The position numbers and the translations under genes were made by a program. The notes below the pieces were generated by a model. That model worked only from the letters and a program-made list of their open reading frames with translations, did not search any database and was not told the origin of the DNA. A DNA stretch of 64,000 nt from Amycolatopsis sp. NBRC 101858 (GTDB lineage: Bacteria; Actinomycetota; Actinomycetes; Mycobacteriales; Pseudonocardiaceae), in assembly GCF_030269325.1 (NCBI RefSeq), contig NZ_BSTD01000008.1, forward strand, positions 496,001 through 560,000, read 5' to 3'. Each line of letters starts with the position of its first letter. Position 1 is the first letter of the stretch. Positions 56,895-64,000 of the stretch are shown here, one piece after another.

Positions 56895-57430
56895 TGACCA
56901 CGGCACCCGACCTGCGTGGCGCGATGCGGACTTTCGCGACGGGGGTGTGCGTCGCCACGACCTACCGCGACACCCCCGGCGGCCGGCGGCACGACGCCGT
57001 GACCGTCAACTCCCTGGGGTCGATCTCCCTCGACCCGCCGCTGGTTTCGCTGTCGTTCCGCAAGGAGTCGGCGTTCCTGGCGGACCTCCTCGAAACCGGC
57101 CGGTGGGTGGTGTCGATCCTGCCGGCCGACGCGCGGGACGTGGCCCGGCGGTTCGCCGGCCCGCGTGCGTCGCGCGTCTCCGAAATTGCTGTCCTGGAGG
57201 CGGAGCCGGGGGAGCGGACCGGGGCGCTCGTGCTGGACGGCGCGAGCTGGCTGGAGTGCGCCCTGGCGAAGAAGTTCGACCTGGGCGACCACACGCTGGT
57301 CGTCGGCGAGGTGCTGGCCACGGGCCACGACCGGCACGCGCCGGCCCTGGTGTTCGTCCACGGCGGCTACCACGCGGTGACCGACCCGCGGCACGTGTCC
57401 GGGCCGGGGCAGTGGGGCGAGGCGCTCTAG
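56894..57430 (+). CDS. Flavin reductase (FMN-binding split-barrel)
   Basis: 178-residue NAD(P)H:flavin reductase-type protein (flavin_Reduct/HpaC-like). It has MRTFATGVCVATT, DAVTVNSLGSISLDPPLVSLSF and the WLECALAKKFDLGDHTLVVG segment. It would supply reduced flavin to a monooxygenase, here most likely the acyl-CoA-dehydrogenase-like first gene of the cluster. Last gene of the co-directional set; no obvious terminator follows before the radical SAM gene. Confidence 0.9.
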   Translation: MTTAPDLRGAMRTFATGVCVATTYRDTPGGRRHDAVTVNSLGSISLDPPLVSLSFRKESAFLADLLETGRWVVSILPADARDVARRFAGPRASRVSEIAVLEAEPGERTGALVLDGASWLECALAKKFDLGDHTLVVGEVLATGHDRHAPALVFVHGGYHAVTDPRHVSGPGQWGEAL

Positions 57431-57436
57431 CGGTCA

Positions 57437-57455
57437 TGTCCGAATCCGGCTAGCC
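57437..57455 (+). promoter_or_regulatory. TGTCCGGATC-type motif, copy D
   Basis: TGTCCGAATCCGGCTAGCC, 17 of 18 bases identical to copy C at 43631. It follows the flavin reductase gene and precedes the radical SAM gene by about 50 bp. Confidence 0.45.
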
Positions 57456-57501
57456 CGGCCTCCCCGGGCCGGGCATGCTCGTCGGGGTGAGTGAAGACGC
57501 G

Positions 57502-58536
57502 ATGCGCTGGAGCGGCCAGCGCACGGACCGGGTCGACGAGGGAACGCTGCCGGGCCTGGCCCGGCTGACCGGGTTCGTGCGCAGTGTCCGCACGCCGGAG
57601 TTCCGGGACGTGACGTTCCACGAGGTGCTCGCGAAGAGCGCGCTGAACCACGTCCCGGCGGACGCGCGCATGCTGCCGGGCGAGTACACGATGAACCCGT
57701 ACCGGGGGTGTACGCACGCTTGTCAGTACTGCTTCGCGAGGCCGACCCACACGCGCCTCGGCCTGAACGTGGCGGGCGACTTCGACAACGAGATCATCGT
57801 CAAGACGAACATCGTGGAGGTGCTGCGCAACGAGCTGGCACGGAAGAGGAAGCTCCCTCCGCGCGTGGCGTTCGGCACGAACACGGACGTGTACCAGCGC
57901 GCGGAGGGCCGGTACGAGCTGATGCCCGGCATCATCGACGCGCTGACCGGGCACCGGGTGCCGTTCTCGATCCTGACGAAGGGGCCGCTGATCCGCCGCG
58001 ACCTCGACCTGCTGGCCAAGGCCGCCCAGCGGACGACGGTGCACTTGGGCGTGTCGTTGTCGATGCTGGACGAGGAGCTGCAGCAGTCGGTGGAGTTCGG
58101 CACGGCCACGACGACGGCCCGCTTGGCCACGGTCCGCGCGATCCGCGACGCGGGGCTCGAGTGCACGGTGTTCCTGTCGCCGATCCTGCCGCACCTGTCG
58201 GATTCGCCGGCGCAGCTGGAGTCCCTGGTGGCCGCGGTGGCTTCGGCGGGGGCGACGGATGTGCTGTACCACCCGCTGTACTTGTCCAGCGCGGTGAAGG
58301 ACGTGTTCTTCGCCTGGCTGCGGCGGACGCATCCGTCGTTGGTGGCGGAGTACACGCGGCTGTACTCGTCGGGCTCGGAGACGTCGTACCGGCACGAGAT
58401 CGGGGCCCGGATCCGGCCGTTGATCGCGAAGTACGGGTTCCCGGAGCCGAGCAAGGAGATCGAGGACAAGTTCGCGCTGAACGGGCGGCGAGGACAGCAG
58501 CCTCCGGAGGAACCGGCGCAGGCGACGTTGTTCTGA
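57502..58536 (+). CDS. Rv2578c-family radical SAM protein
   Basis: 344-residue radical SAM enzyme with C70-x3-C74-x2-C77 (CTHACQYC) as cluster ligands, preceded by NPYRGC, then GTNTDVYQRAEGRYELMPGI and the barrel end. ATG at 57502 gives MRWSGQRTD, matching the MRW start seen in mycobacterial homologues; ATG 57475 is further upstream. The reaction is unknown; similar proteins are conserved throughout actinobacteria. It is probably not part of the cluster. Confidence 0.88.
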   Translation: MRWSGQRTDRVDEGTLPGLARLTGFVRSVRTPEFRDVTFHEVLAKSALNHVPADARMLPGEYTMNPYRGCTHACQYCFARPTHTRLGLNVAGDFDNEIIVKTNIVEVLRNELARKRKLPPRVAFGTNTDVYQRAEGRYELMPGIIDALTGHRVPFSILTKGPLIRRDLDLLAKAAQRTTVHLGVSLSMLDEELQQSVEFGTATTTARLATVRAIRDAGLECTVFLSPILPHLSDSPAQLESLVAAVASAGATDVLYHPLYLSSAVKDVFFAWLRRTHPSLVAEYTRLYSSGSETSYRHEIGARIRPLIAKYGFPEPSKEIEDKFALNGRRGQQPPEEPAQATLF

Positions 58537-58545
58537 ACCCGGGTC

Positions 58546-58971
58546 TCAAGCTCCGGGCGCCCAAAGCCCATCGGCATCCCCGGCTTCCAGCCGCCCCCGG
58601 TAGACCCCGATCTTCCGGTCGATCAGCTTGAGGTTCTCCTCCAGCTCGGCCAACCGGGCCAGCACCTCACCCCGATGCGCCTCGAGCAGTTCCAGCCGTT
58701 CCGCCTCGTTCCCCCGCCCGGCGCTGACCAACTCCGCGTACCGCCGGATCACCTTGATCGGCATCCCGGTGGCCCGCAGCTTGGTGCAGATCTTGATCCA
58801 GTCCAGGTCCAGCTGCCGATACCGCCGCCGCCCGCCGGAGGTGCGGTCGACGCGCGTCACCACCAGGCCGGCGCGTTCGTAGTACCGCAACGTGTGCGCG
58901 CTGACCCCGGTGCGCCGCGCCGCCTCGGCGATGGTCAGGCCGGCCTCGGGGATCGGTTTGACTTCGAGCAC
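58546..58971 (-). CDS. MerR-family transcriptional regulator
   Basis: 141-residue MerR-type activator: helix-turn-helix at about 11-40 (TIAEAARRTGVSAHTLRYYERAG), the wing with GGRRRYRQLD, and a long coiled-coil dimerisation helix (about 85-130). No cysteines for metal sensing are seen. Start GTG at 58971. It is divergent from an MFS gene 24 bp away, the usual arrangement for a regulator of a drug or redox efflux pump. Confidence 0.92.
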   Translation of the reverse strand: MLEVKPIPEAGLTIAEAARRTGVSAHTLRYYERAGLVVTRVDRTSGGRRRYRQLDLDWIKICTKLRATGMPIKVIRRYAELVSAGRGNEAERLELLEAHRGEVLARLAELEENLKLIDRKIGVYRGRLEAGDADGLWAPGA

Positions 58972-58988
58972 GCTCTAAATCCTACCGT
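58958..58988 (+). promoter_or_regulatory. Possible MerR-type promoter of the MFS gene
   Basis: TTGACT (58958-58963), a 19-bp spacer and TACCGT (58983-58988), with GAGC-AC-GCTC (58966-58975) in the spacer. An elongated spacer over a dyad is typical of MerR-controlled promoters. The -10 lies only 7 bp before the MFS start, so the transcript would be nearly leaderless. Confidence 0.3.
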
Positions 58989-58995
58989 CGGTGAC

Positions 58996-60360
58996 ATGAA
59001 AATTCCGGTTCTGGCCATCTGCTGCGCCAGCGTCGTCGTCGCGGTCATGGACATCTCGATCGTCACCGTCGCCCTGCCGTCGCTCCGCCGCGACCTGGGC
59101 GCGTCCACCGAAGGTCTACAGTGGACGGTCGATGCCTACACGCTGGTGCTGGCCGGGTTCCTCGTGCTCGCCGGGTCGACCGCCGACCGGTTCGGGCGCA
59201 AGCGCGTCTTCCTGACCGGCCTCACCGTCTTCGGGCTCGGGTCGCTGCTGTGCAGCGTGGCGCCCGGCATCGGCTGGCTGATCGCCGCCCGTGCCGTCCA
59301 AGCCGTCGGTGGCACCATGCTCAACCCGGTCGCGCTGGCCATCGTCGTCACCACCTTCCCCGAGCCGGCCGCCCGCGCCCGCGCCATCGGCGTGTTCGGC
59401 TCGATGTCCGGACTGGCGCTCGCGCTCGGTCCCATCCTCGGCGGGGTGCTCGTCGACGGGCTGGGCTGGCGGGCCGTCTTCTGGGTCAACGTGCCGATCA
59501 TCGCCGTCGCGATCGCCGCCACCGCCGTGTTCGTGCCGGAGTCCCGCGCGGCCCGGGCCCGCCGGTTCGACCCGGTCGGGCAGCTGCTCGTCGTCCTCGT
59601 GCTGGGGTGCGTGGTGGCGGCGATCATCGAGGCGCGCCGGTCGCCGATGACCCTCGGCCTGCTGGTCGTCGCCGGGCTCGCCGCGTTCGCGCTACTGCGC
59701 CACGAGCCGCGCCGCGCCGATCCGCTGCTCGAGCTGCGCCTCTTCCGCAGCGTCCCGTTCAGCGGCGCGATCGCCACGGCGCTGTGCGCGCTCTGCGGGT
59801 TCGGTGCGTTCCTGTTCCTCACGACGCAGTACCTGCAGGACGTCCGCGGCCTCCCGGCCCTCGACGCCGGGCTCTGCCTCCTCCCGGTCGGCGTGCTCGT
59901 CCTCTTCCTGTCCCCGCGGGTGGGACGGCTGGTCGGCACGCGCGGGCCGCGGTTGCCGCTGGTCGTCGCCGGGGTCGCGCTGGCACTGGGCGGCACCGCG
60001 TCGGCGTGGCTCGGCCCGGCGACGCCGCTGCCGCTCGTGCTCGCGGACTTCCTGCTGTTCGGCGTCTTCCTCGCCGCGGTCAACCCGCCGATCACCAACT
60101 CGGCCGTCTCCGGGATGCCGGCGTCGATGGCCGGGGTGGCCGGCTCGCTGGCCTCGGCCGGGCGCCAGACCGGCACCACCCTGGGCGTCGCACTCGCCGG
60201 CGCCGGTGCCGGCATCTGGTGGCTGGTGGCCGCGCTCGGTGCCGGTGTCCTCGTTCTGGCCCTGGTCACCACCGGCCTGCGCGCAACGGCGACGGCCGCG
60301 CGCGCGGCGGCGCTGTTCGCCGAGGTCGAAGGGGCCGGCCTCCGGCGACCGACGGGATGA
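58996..60360 (+). CDS. MFS transporter, DHA2 family
   Basis: 454-residue drug:H+ antiporter-type permease with about 14 transmembrane segments. MDISIVTVALPSLRRDLG in TM1, QWTVDAYTLVLAGFLVLAGSTADRFGRKRVF motifs split over TM2 and loop A, and LALGPILGGVLVDGLGWR. ATG at 58996 is chosen; the open frame to 58675 runs antisense to merR. Likely induced through the adjacent MerR protein. Substrate unknown. Confidence 0.9.
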   Translation: MKIPVLAICCASVVVAVMDISIVTVALPSLRRDLGASTEGLQWTVDAYTLVLAGFLVLAGSTADRFGRKRVFLTGLTVFGLGSLLCSVAPGIGWLIAARAVQAVGGTMLNPVALAIVVTTFPEPAARARAIGVFGSMSGLALALGPILGGVLVDGLGWRAVFWVNVPIIAVAIAATAVFVPESRAARARRFDPVGQLLVVLVLGCVVAAIIEARRSPMTLGLLVVAGLAAFALLRHEPRRADPLLELRLFRSVPFSGAIATALCALCGFGAFLFLTTQYLQDVRGLPALDAGLCLLPVGVLVLFLSPRVGRLVGTRGPRLPLVVAGVALALGGTASAWLGPATPLPLVLADFLLFGVFLAAVNPPITNSAVSGMPASMAGVAGSLASAGRQTGTTLGVALAGAGAGIWWLVAALGAGVLVLALVTTGLRATATAARAAALFAEVEGAGLRRPTG

Positions 60361-60571
60361 TCCCCACCTCGCCACGGTCGCGCAACGACGCCGAGGGGCC
60401 GCCGCTCCAAAGCGGGATACCGCTGCGCGAGCACGCCGAGCAGGGCGCCCAGCGTGGCCGGCTCGCCGATCTCGACGTCCAGCCGGGCCGGCGTCGTCGG
60501 CGCACGTCGCGTCGCGCATGACCCCGGCCCAGTATCCGTCCGGCAGTCCCGCGCCCACGGCCTCCGGATCG
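60361..60571 (-). pseudogene. Decayed MoaD/ThiS-like small subunit gene
   Basis: On the minus strand, a YWAGVMRDATCADDAG fragment is followed after a frame change near 60490 by RLDVEIGEPATLGALLGVLA, then QRYPALERR. This is the pattern of MoaD-type ubiquitin-fold sulfur carriers (RYWAG..., TLGALL..LA..HPALE) but without a single open frame, start or Gly-Gly end. The rest of the 411-bp gap to 60771 has no recognised gene. Confidence 0.45.
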
Positions 60572-60771
60572 CCTTGCCGCCGCCCCGGGCCCAGGTCGTC
60601 ACCCGTCGCGGACACCCTTCCTCCCCGTGACCGGCGTCACAGTACGCTGCCGGAAAAAATCTCCGGGGAAAATGTCGAACGCCGCGAGCGGCCGATCGAC
60701 GCGGGGGTGAAGGCCGGTCGACGAGCCCGGGAGGACCCGGGCCCCGGCCGACGAGAACAGGGAGAACGACC

Positions 60772-61143
60772 ATGCGTTTCCTCATGATGCACCGGATCGA
60801 CGAGAACGACCCGCAGGCGTGGAACCCCACCCCGGAGTTCGTGGAGAAGATGGGCGGGTTCGTCCAGGCGGCGGCCGAGAAGGGCATCCTGATCACGGCC
60901 GAGGGCGTGCACAAGTCGGACAAGGGTGCGCTCATCCGCAAGCCGCGCGGCGCGGCCATCCGCGTCACCGACGGGCCCTTCGCCGAGGCGAAGGAGGTCA
61001 TCGGCGGGTTCGCGCTGATCAACGCCGCCGACCGGGCCGAGGCCGTCGAGTTCGCCAAGTCCTACGTCGAGCTGTTCGACAACGAGATCGAGGTCGAGGT
61101 GCGCCAGGTCGTCGAGTACGACGACCTGCCGGCGCAGGACTGA
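60772..61143 (+). CDS. YCII-related (DGPF) protein
   Basis: 123-residue protein of the YCII/DGPF family, typified here by MRFLMMHRIDEN, DGPFAEAKEVIGGFALI and the C-terminal EVRQVVEYDDLP. Family members are dimeric ferredoxin-like folds, often beside ECF sigma factors; none is adjacent here. CAGGGAGAACGACC upstream gives a clear start. Function unknown. Confidence 0.87.
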   Translation: MRFLMMHRIDENDPQAWNPTPEFVEKMGGFVQAAAEKGILITAEGVHKSDKGALIRKPRGAAIRVTDGPFAEAKEVIGGFALINAADRAEAVEFAKSYVELFDNEIEVEVRQVVEYDDLPAQD

Positions 61144-61194
61144 CGGCCGCCGGTGGCGCTAGGCTGGCGGGGAACCGACTCTGGGGGTGGAGCG

Positions 61195-62019
61195 ATGTTC
61201 CTGGTCACCGGCGCCACCGGCAACGTCGGCGCGGAAGTGGTTGCGGCGCTGGCGAAAGCGGGCGAACCGGTCCGGGCGCTGGTGCGCCGGCCGGACGTCG
61301 CGCTGCCGGACGGCGCCGAAGCCGTCACGGGCGATCTCGACGATCCCGCGAGTCTCGGCGCCGCGCTCGAGGGCGTCGCCGGGATCTTCCTGCTGCCCGG
61401 CTACCACGACATGCCCGGCATGCTGGCGCGGGCGCGCGAGGCGGGTGTCCGCCGGATCGTGCTGCTGTCCGGTGGCTCGGCGGCGCTCGAGAACCTGGAC
61501 AACGCGGTCTCGGCCTACATGACCCTGGCCGAACGCGCGGTGCGCGAGTCGGGGCTGGACTGGACGTTCCTGCGCCCGCGCGCGTTCATGGCGAACGCGC
61601 TGCGCTGGCTGCCGCAGCTGCGCGAGGGCGACACGGTCCGCGCGCAGTTCCCGCAGGTCGCGGCCGCGTCCATCGACCCGGCGGACATCGCCGCGGTGGC
61701 GGCGCGGGCGCTCGCGGGCGGCCACGACGGCCGGATCCACGACCTGACCGGCCCGGTGGCGCTGCGGCCCGCCGACCAGGTCGCGGTGCTGGCCGACGTG
61801 CTCGGCCGGAAGCTCGAGTTCGTCGGCCTCTCGGACGACGAGACGCGCGCCGAGCTGGAAGCGACCATGCCGCGCGAGTACGTCGAAGCGTTCTGGGCCT
61901 TCTACGTCGGCGGAACCCTGGACGAAGCGACCGTGCACCCGACGGTGGCCGAGGTGACGGGCCGGCCCGCCCGCACGTTCGCCGACTGGGCCGAGGCGCA
62001 CGCGGCCGCGTTTTCCTGA
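61195..62019 (+). CDS. NmrA-like NAD(P)-binding protein
   Basis: 274-residue atypical short-chain reductase of the NmrA/TMR type: MFLVTGATGNVGAEVVAALA carries the GxxGxxG nucleotide motif, VRALVRRP follows, and an active-site YxxxK is not evident. Family members sense NADP or reduce quinones and azo compounds. The start at 61195 with GGGGGTGGAG upstream is preferred over 61153. It lies 51 bp after the YCII gene. Confidence 0.85.
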   Translation: MFLVTGATGNVGAEVVAALAKAGEPVRALVRRPDVALPDGAEAVTGDLDDPASLGAALEGVAGIFLLPGYHDMPGMLARAREAGVRRIVLLSGGSAALENLDNAVSAYMTLAERAVRESGLDWTFLRPRAFMANALRWLPQLREGDTVRAQFPQVAAASIDPADIAAVAARALAGGHDGRIHDLTGPVALRPADQVAVLADVLGRKLEFVGLSDDETRAELEATMPREYVEAFWAFYVGGTLDEATVHPTVAEVTGRPARTFADWAEAHAAAFS

Positions 62020-62098
62020 CAGCTCCCGGACAGTTTCGGCGGACCGTTGTGCTCCGCCGGGCGCCACGCCAAGGTGGACCCCGGCCGGGAGGGGGAGC

Positions 62099-62980
62099 GT
62101 GAGCGACGAACAGCGGGCCAGGGTGGATCTTTCCGCGGTCCTGGGGGTGGTGCTCGCCGTCCCGGTGGTCGCCAGCAGCCTGTTCGTGCTGGGCCTGCTC
62201 GGGACCCTGGTCTGGCCGGCGTACTTCTGGGTGCTCCCGGCCGGCTGGGCGCTGGCCGGCGCGATCACGTTCGTCCCCGTCTACGAGCACGTCGTGCTGT
62301 CCGTGCTGCTCAAGATGCGCGAGCCCAGCCGGCGCGAGCTGACCTGGCTCACGCCGAGCTGGGCGGCCGTCTGCGCCGCGGCCGGCGTCGACAGTGGCCG
62401 CTACCGGCTGTGGGTCGAGCCCTCGCGCGAGCTGAACGCCTTCGCCGCCGGGGGCCGGACCGTCGCGGTGACCCGGGCCGCCCTCGACCTGGAGTGCCCG
62501 GGCCTGGAAGCGATCCTCGCCCACGAACTGGGCCACCACCTCTCCGGGCACACGCGGGCCACCCTGCTGATCCACTGGCTCGAGCTGCCGGCCCGGGTGC
62601 TGGCGCGGCTGGTCCGGCTGATCGCCTGGGTCGTGCCGCACGTCGGCCGGGCGTTCCGGTCCTTCGGCCGGTCGGTCGAGGTGCTGGTCACCGTGCTGCT
62701 CAGCCTGGGCATCCTCACCGCGCTCGCGTTCCTCGACCCGTGGCTGCTGCTGACGCCGCTGCTGGGCCCGGTGCTCGCCTGGTCGAAGCGGCTCGGCGAA
62801 TACCGGGCCGACCGGATGGCGGCGCGCCTCGGGTACGGCCGGGAGCTGGCGCTGCTGCTCAAGGCGTGGAGCGTGCGCGACCGCGGGGATGAGCGCCGGC
62901 TGTGGTCCCGGCTGATGGCCGGGCACCCCGCCCACATCGACCGGGTCAAGCGGCTGAAGGACCTCGGCGTCAGGTTGTGA
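62099..62980 (+). CDS. M48-family membrane metallopeptidase
   Basis: 293-residue membrane protein with two N-terminal transmembrane segments (about 11-37 and 42-62), the zinc motif HELGH (H142, E143, H146), two hydrophobic segments at about 160-225 and the third ligand candidate E234 in LGEYRADRMAAR. This is the HtpX/M48 pattern, a quality-control protease for membrane proteins. GTG at 62099 with GGGAGGGGGAGC upstream. Ends 11 bp inside the convergent reductase gene. Confidence 0.88.
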   Translation: MSDEQRARVDLSAVLGVVLAVPVVASSLFVLGLLGTLVWPAYFWVLPAGWALAGAITFVPVYEHVVLSVLLKMREPSRRELTWLTPSWAAVCAAAGVDSGRYRLWVEPSRELNAFAAGGRTVAVTRAALDLECPGLEAILAHELGHHLSGHTRATLLIHWLELPARVLARLVRLIAWVVPHVGRAFRSFGRSVEVLVTVLLSLGILTALAFLDPWLLLTPLLGPVLAWSKRLGEYRADRMAARLGYGRELALLLKAWSVRDRGDERRLWSRLMAGHPAHIDRVKRLKDLGVRL

Positions 62981-63944
62981 GCACGGTGAGCACGACCTTG
63001 CCCGCGGCGCGTCCCGCTCGGAGGTGGCCGAGCGCGACGACGGCGTCGGCGAGCGGGAACGCCCGGTCCAGCGCGGGGGTCAGCTTCCCGGCCTCGATCA
63101 GGTCCCGGAGGTCGTCGAGGTCCGCGCCGCGCTCGCGGGCGACGAGCCCGCACAGCCGGTGCCGCACGAACGGGTTCAGCAGCGCCGCCCGGAGCACCCG
63201 CTGGATGCCGCCGAACCACCGGCCGCCGTTTTCGCCGCCGACGATCACCAGCGTGCCGCGCGGGGTCAGCGCCCGGCGCAGGACGGTCAGCGAGCGCAGG
63301 CCGGCGGTGTCCACGACCAGGTCGTACCGCCCGGCCGCGATGTCCTCCCGCGTGTAGTCGACGACGTCGTCGGCGCCGAGCGTGCGGACCAGATCGGTCT
63401 TCGCGGTGCTGCACACCCCGGTGACGTGCGCGCCGAACGCCTTGGCCAGCTGGACCGCGAAGGACCCGACGCCGCCCGCCGCGCCGATCACCAGGACGCG
63501 CTGCCCGGGCCGGACGCGCCCGGCGTCGCGCACGGCCTGCAGCGCCGTGCCGCCGGAAACCAGGACGGCCGCCGCCTGCTCGAACGAAAGACGCCCGGGT
63601 TTCGCCGCGACGAGGTCCGCCTTGGCCACCGCGTACTCGGCGAACGTGCCCTCGCCGACGCCGAACACCTCCTCACCCGGCCGGACGCGGGTCACGCCGT
63701 CGCCGGTCTCCTCGACGGTGCCGGCGAAGTCGAGTCCCCGCACCGGCTGCTTCGGCCGGCGCAGCCCGAACCCCAGCAGGCGCACCAGGTACGGCTTCCC
63801 GGTGGCCAGGTGCCACACGCCCGGGTCGACGCCGGCCGCGTGCACCCGCACGAGGATCTCGCCGGCCCCGGGCGAAGGTCTGTCGACGTCGCGGAACACA
63901 AGGACGTCCGGCGGGCCGTAGCGGTCTTGGGCGATGGCTTTCAC
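62970..63944 (-). CDS. NADP-dependent zinc-independent alcohol dehydrogenase/quinone oxidoreductase
   Basis: 324-residue medium-chain reductase: MKAIAQDRYGPPDVLVFRDVD, GroES-like domain, and the Rossmann motif VIGAAGGVGSFAVQLAKAFGA near residue 150. No zinc-binding cysteines are evident. This class reduces quinones and alpha,beta-unsaturated carbonyls. GTG start at 63944 overlaps the stop of an XRE-type gene by GTGA, so the two are co-transcribed, and the regulator may control the enzyme. Confidence 0.9.
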   Translation of the reverse strand: MKAIAQDRYGPPDVLVFRDVDRPSPGAGEILVRVHAAGVDPGVWHLATGKPYLVRLLGFGLRRPKQPVRGLDFAGTVEETGDGVTRVRPGEEVFGVGEGTFAEYAVAKADLVAAKPGRLSFEQAAAVLVSGGTALQAVRDAGRVRPGQRVLVIGAAGGVGSFAVQLAKAFGAHVTGVCSTAKTDLVRTLGADDVVDYTREDIAAGRYDLVVDTAGLRSLTVLRRALTPRGTLVIVGGENGGRWFGGIQRVLRAALLNPFVRHRLCGLVARERGADLDDLRDLIEAGKLTPALDRAFPLADAVVALGHLRAGRAAGKVVLTVLTT

Positions 63945-64000
63945 GAGGTCTCCTCCGGGTACTGGAACACTTCTTCGAGCGGGACTCCGAACACGTGCGC
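63941..64000 (-). CDS. C-terminal end of an XRE/YozG-like regulator
   Basis: Twenty codons read in from the right edge, AHVFGVPLEEVFQYPEETS and stop. The FGVPLEEVFQYPE pattern is typical of the last helix of small XRE-type regulators that follow an HTH. The rest of the gene is outside the window. It overlaps the start of the reductase gene by 4 bases. Confidence 0.7.
   Translation of the reverse strand, partial: AHVFGVPLEEVFQYPEETS

Noticed and set aside
46074..57430. Genomic island bounded by att sites
   Set aside because: I found no integrase, tRNA gene or flanking direct repeat; the shared motif copies at 43631 and 57437 are upstream-region sites and do not look like attachment sites.

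Overview
The window is very GC-rich, has a strong third-position GC bias and many GTG starts, and carries whiG, dprA/comM and a type VII-secretion-like ATPase domain. Together these point to a filamentous actinomycete, most likely of the Pseudonocardiaceae (Amycolatopsis-like). The genus is an inference from gene order and protein character, not a measurement. No rRNA, tRNA, CRISPR array, transposase or integrase was seen.

Positions 1-20,153 are mostly conserved backbone: the end of ffh, an amidohydrolase, two CPBP proteases, the rpsP-khpA-rimM-trmD-rplS-lepB-rnhB-DUF2469 block, then yraN-comM-dprA-xerC-whiG, an M23 envelope protein, and rpsB-tsf-pyrH-frr-cdsA. Two pairs of perfect DnaA-box-like 9-mers lie in the gaps before yraN and before rpsB. 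In-frame tandem repeats inflate dprA, cdsA and the M23 gene, and a fourth such array sits in a biosynthetic gene further on.

Positions 20,154-31,577 are an accessory stretch between cdsA and rlmN, genes that are often neighbours in actinomycetes. It holds an MFS exporter, a VOC protein, a methyltransferase, a PadR regulator, an iron-siderophore ABC importer behind an IdeR/DtxR-type iron box, an Lrp regulator with a thiamine-diphosphate E1-like enzyme, and a lipoprotein. Positions 31,578-45,910 hold rlmN, a membrane pentapeptide-repeat protein fused to an EccC-type ATPase domain (a striking architecture), an XRE/MmyB regulator, a MarR regulator with three palindromic operators and its quinone oxidoreductase target, a secreted dioxygenase, a DDAH-like hydrolase next to a 48-residue peptide, an XRE-NB-ARC regulator, an MFS pump, an ABM protein and an Ada-AlkA repair fusion.

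Positions 46,074-57,430 look like one co-directional biosynthetic operon for an N-N bonded (hydrazine-derived) metabolite. It encodes a lysine/ornithine N-hydroxylase, a stand-alone cupin and a methionyl-tRNA-synthetase-like protein (together a split hydrazine synthetase), a glycine-oxidase-like flavoprotein, an ATP-grasp ligase, a small calycin-like protein, a berberine-bridge-type oxidase, an acyl-CoA-dehydrogenase-like flavoenzyme, a flavin reductase and an orphan solute-binding lipoprotein. No NRPS, PKS or carrier protein is present, so the product is probably a small modified amino acid or dipeptide. After it come a radical SAM protein, a MerR/MFS pair, a decayed MoaD-like gene, a YCII protein, an NmrA-like reductase, an M48 protease, a quinone oxidoreductase and the tail of an XRE regulator.
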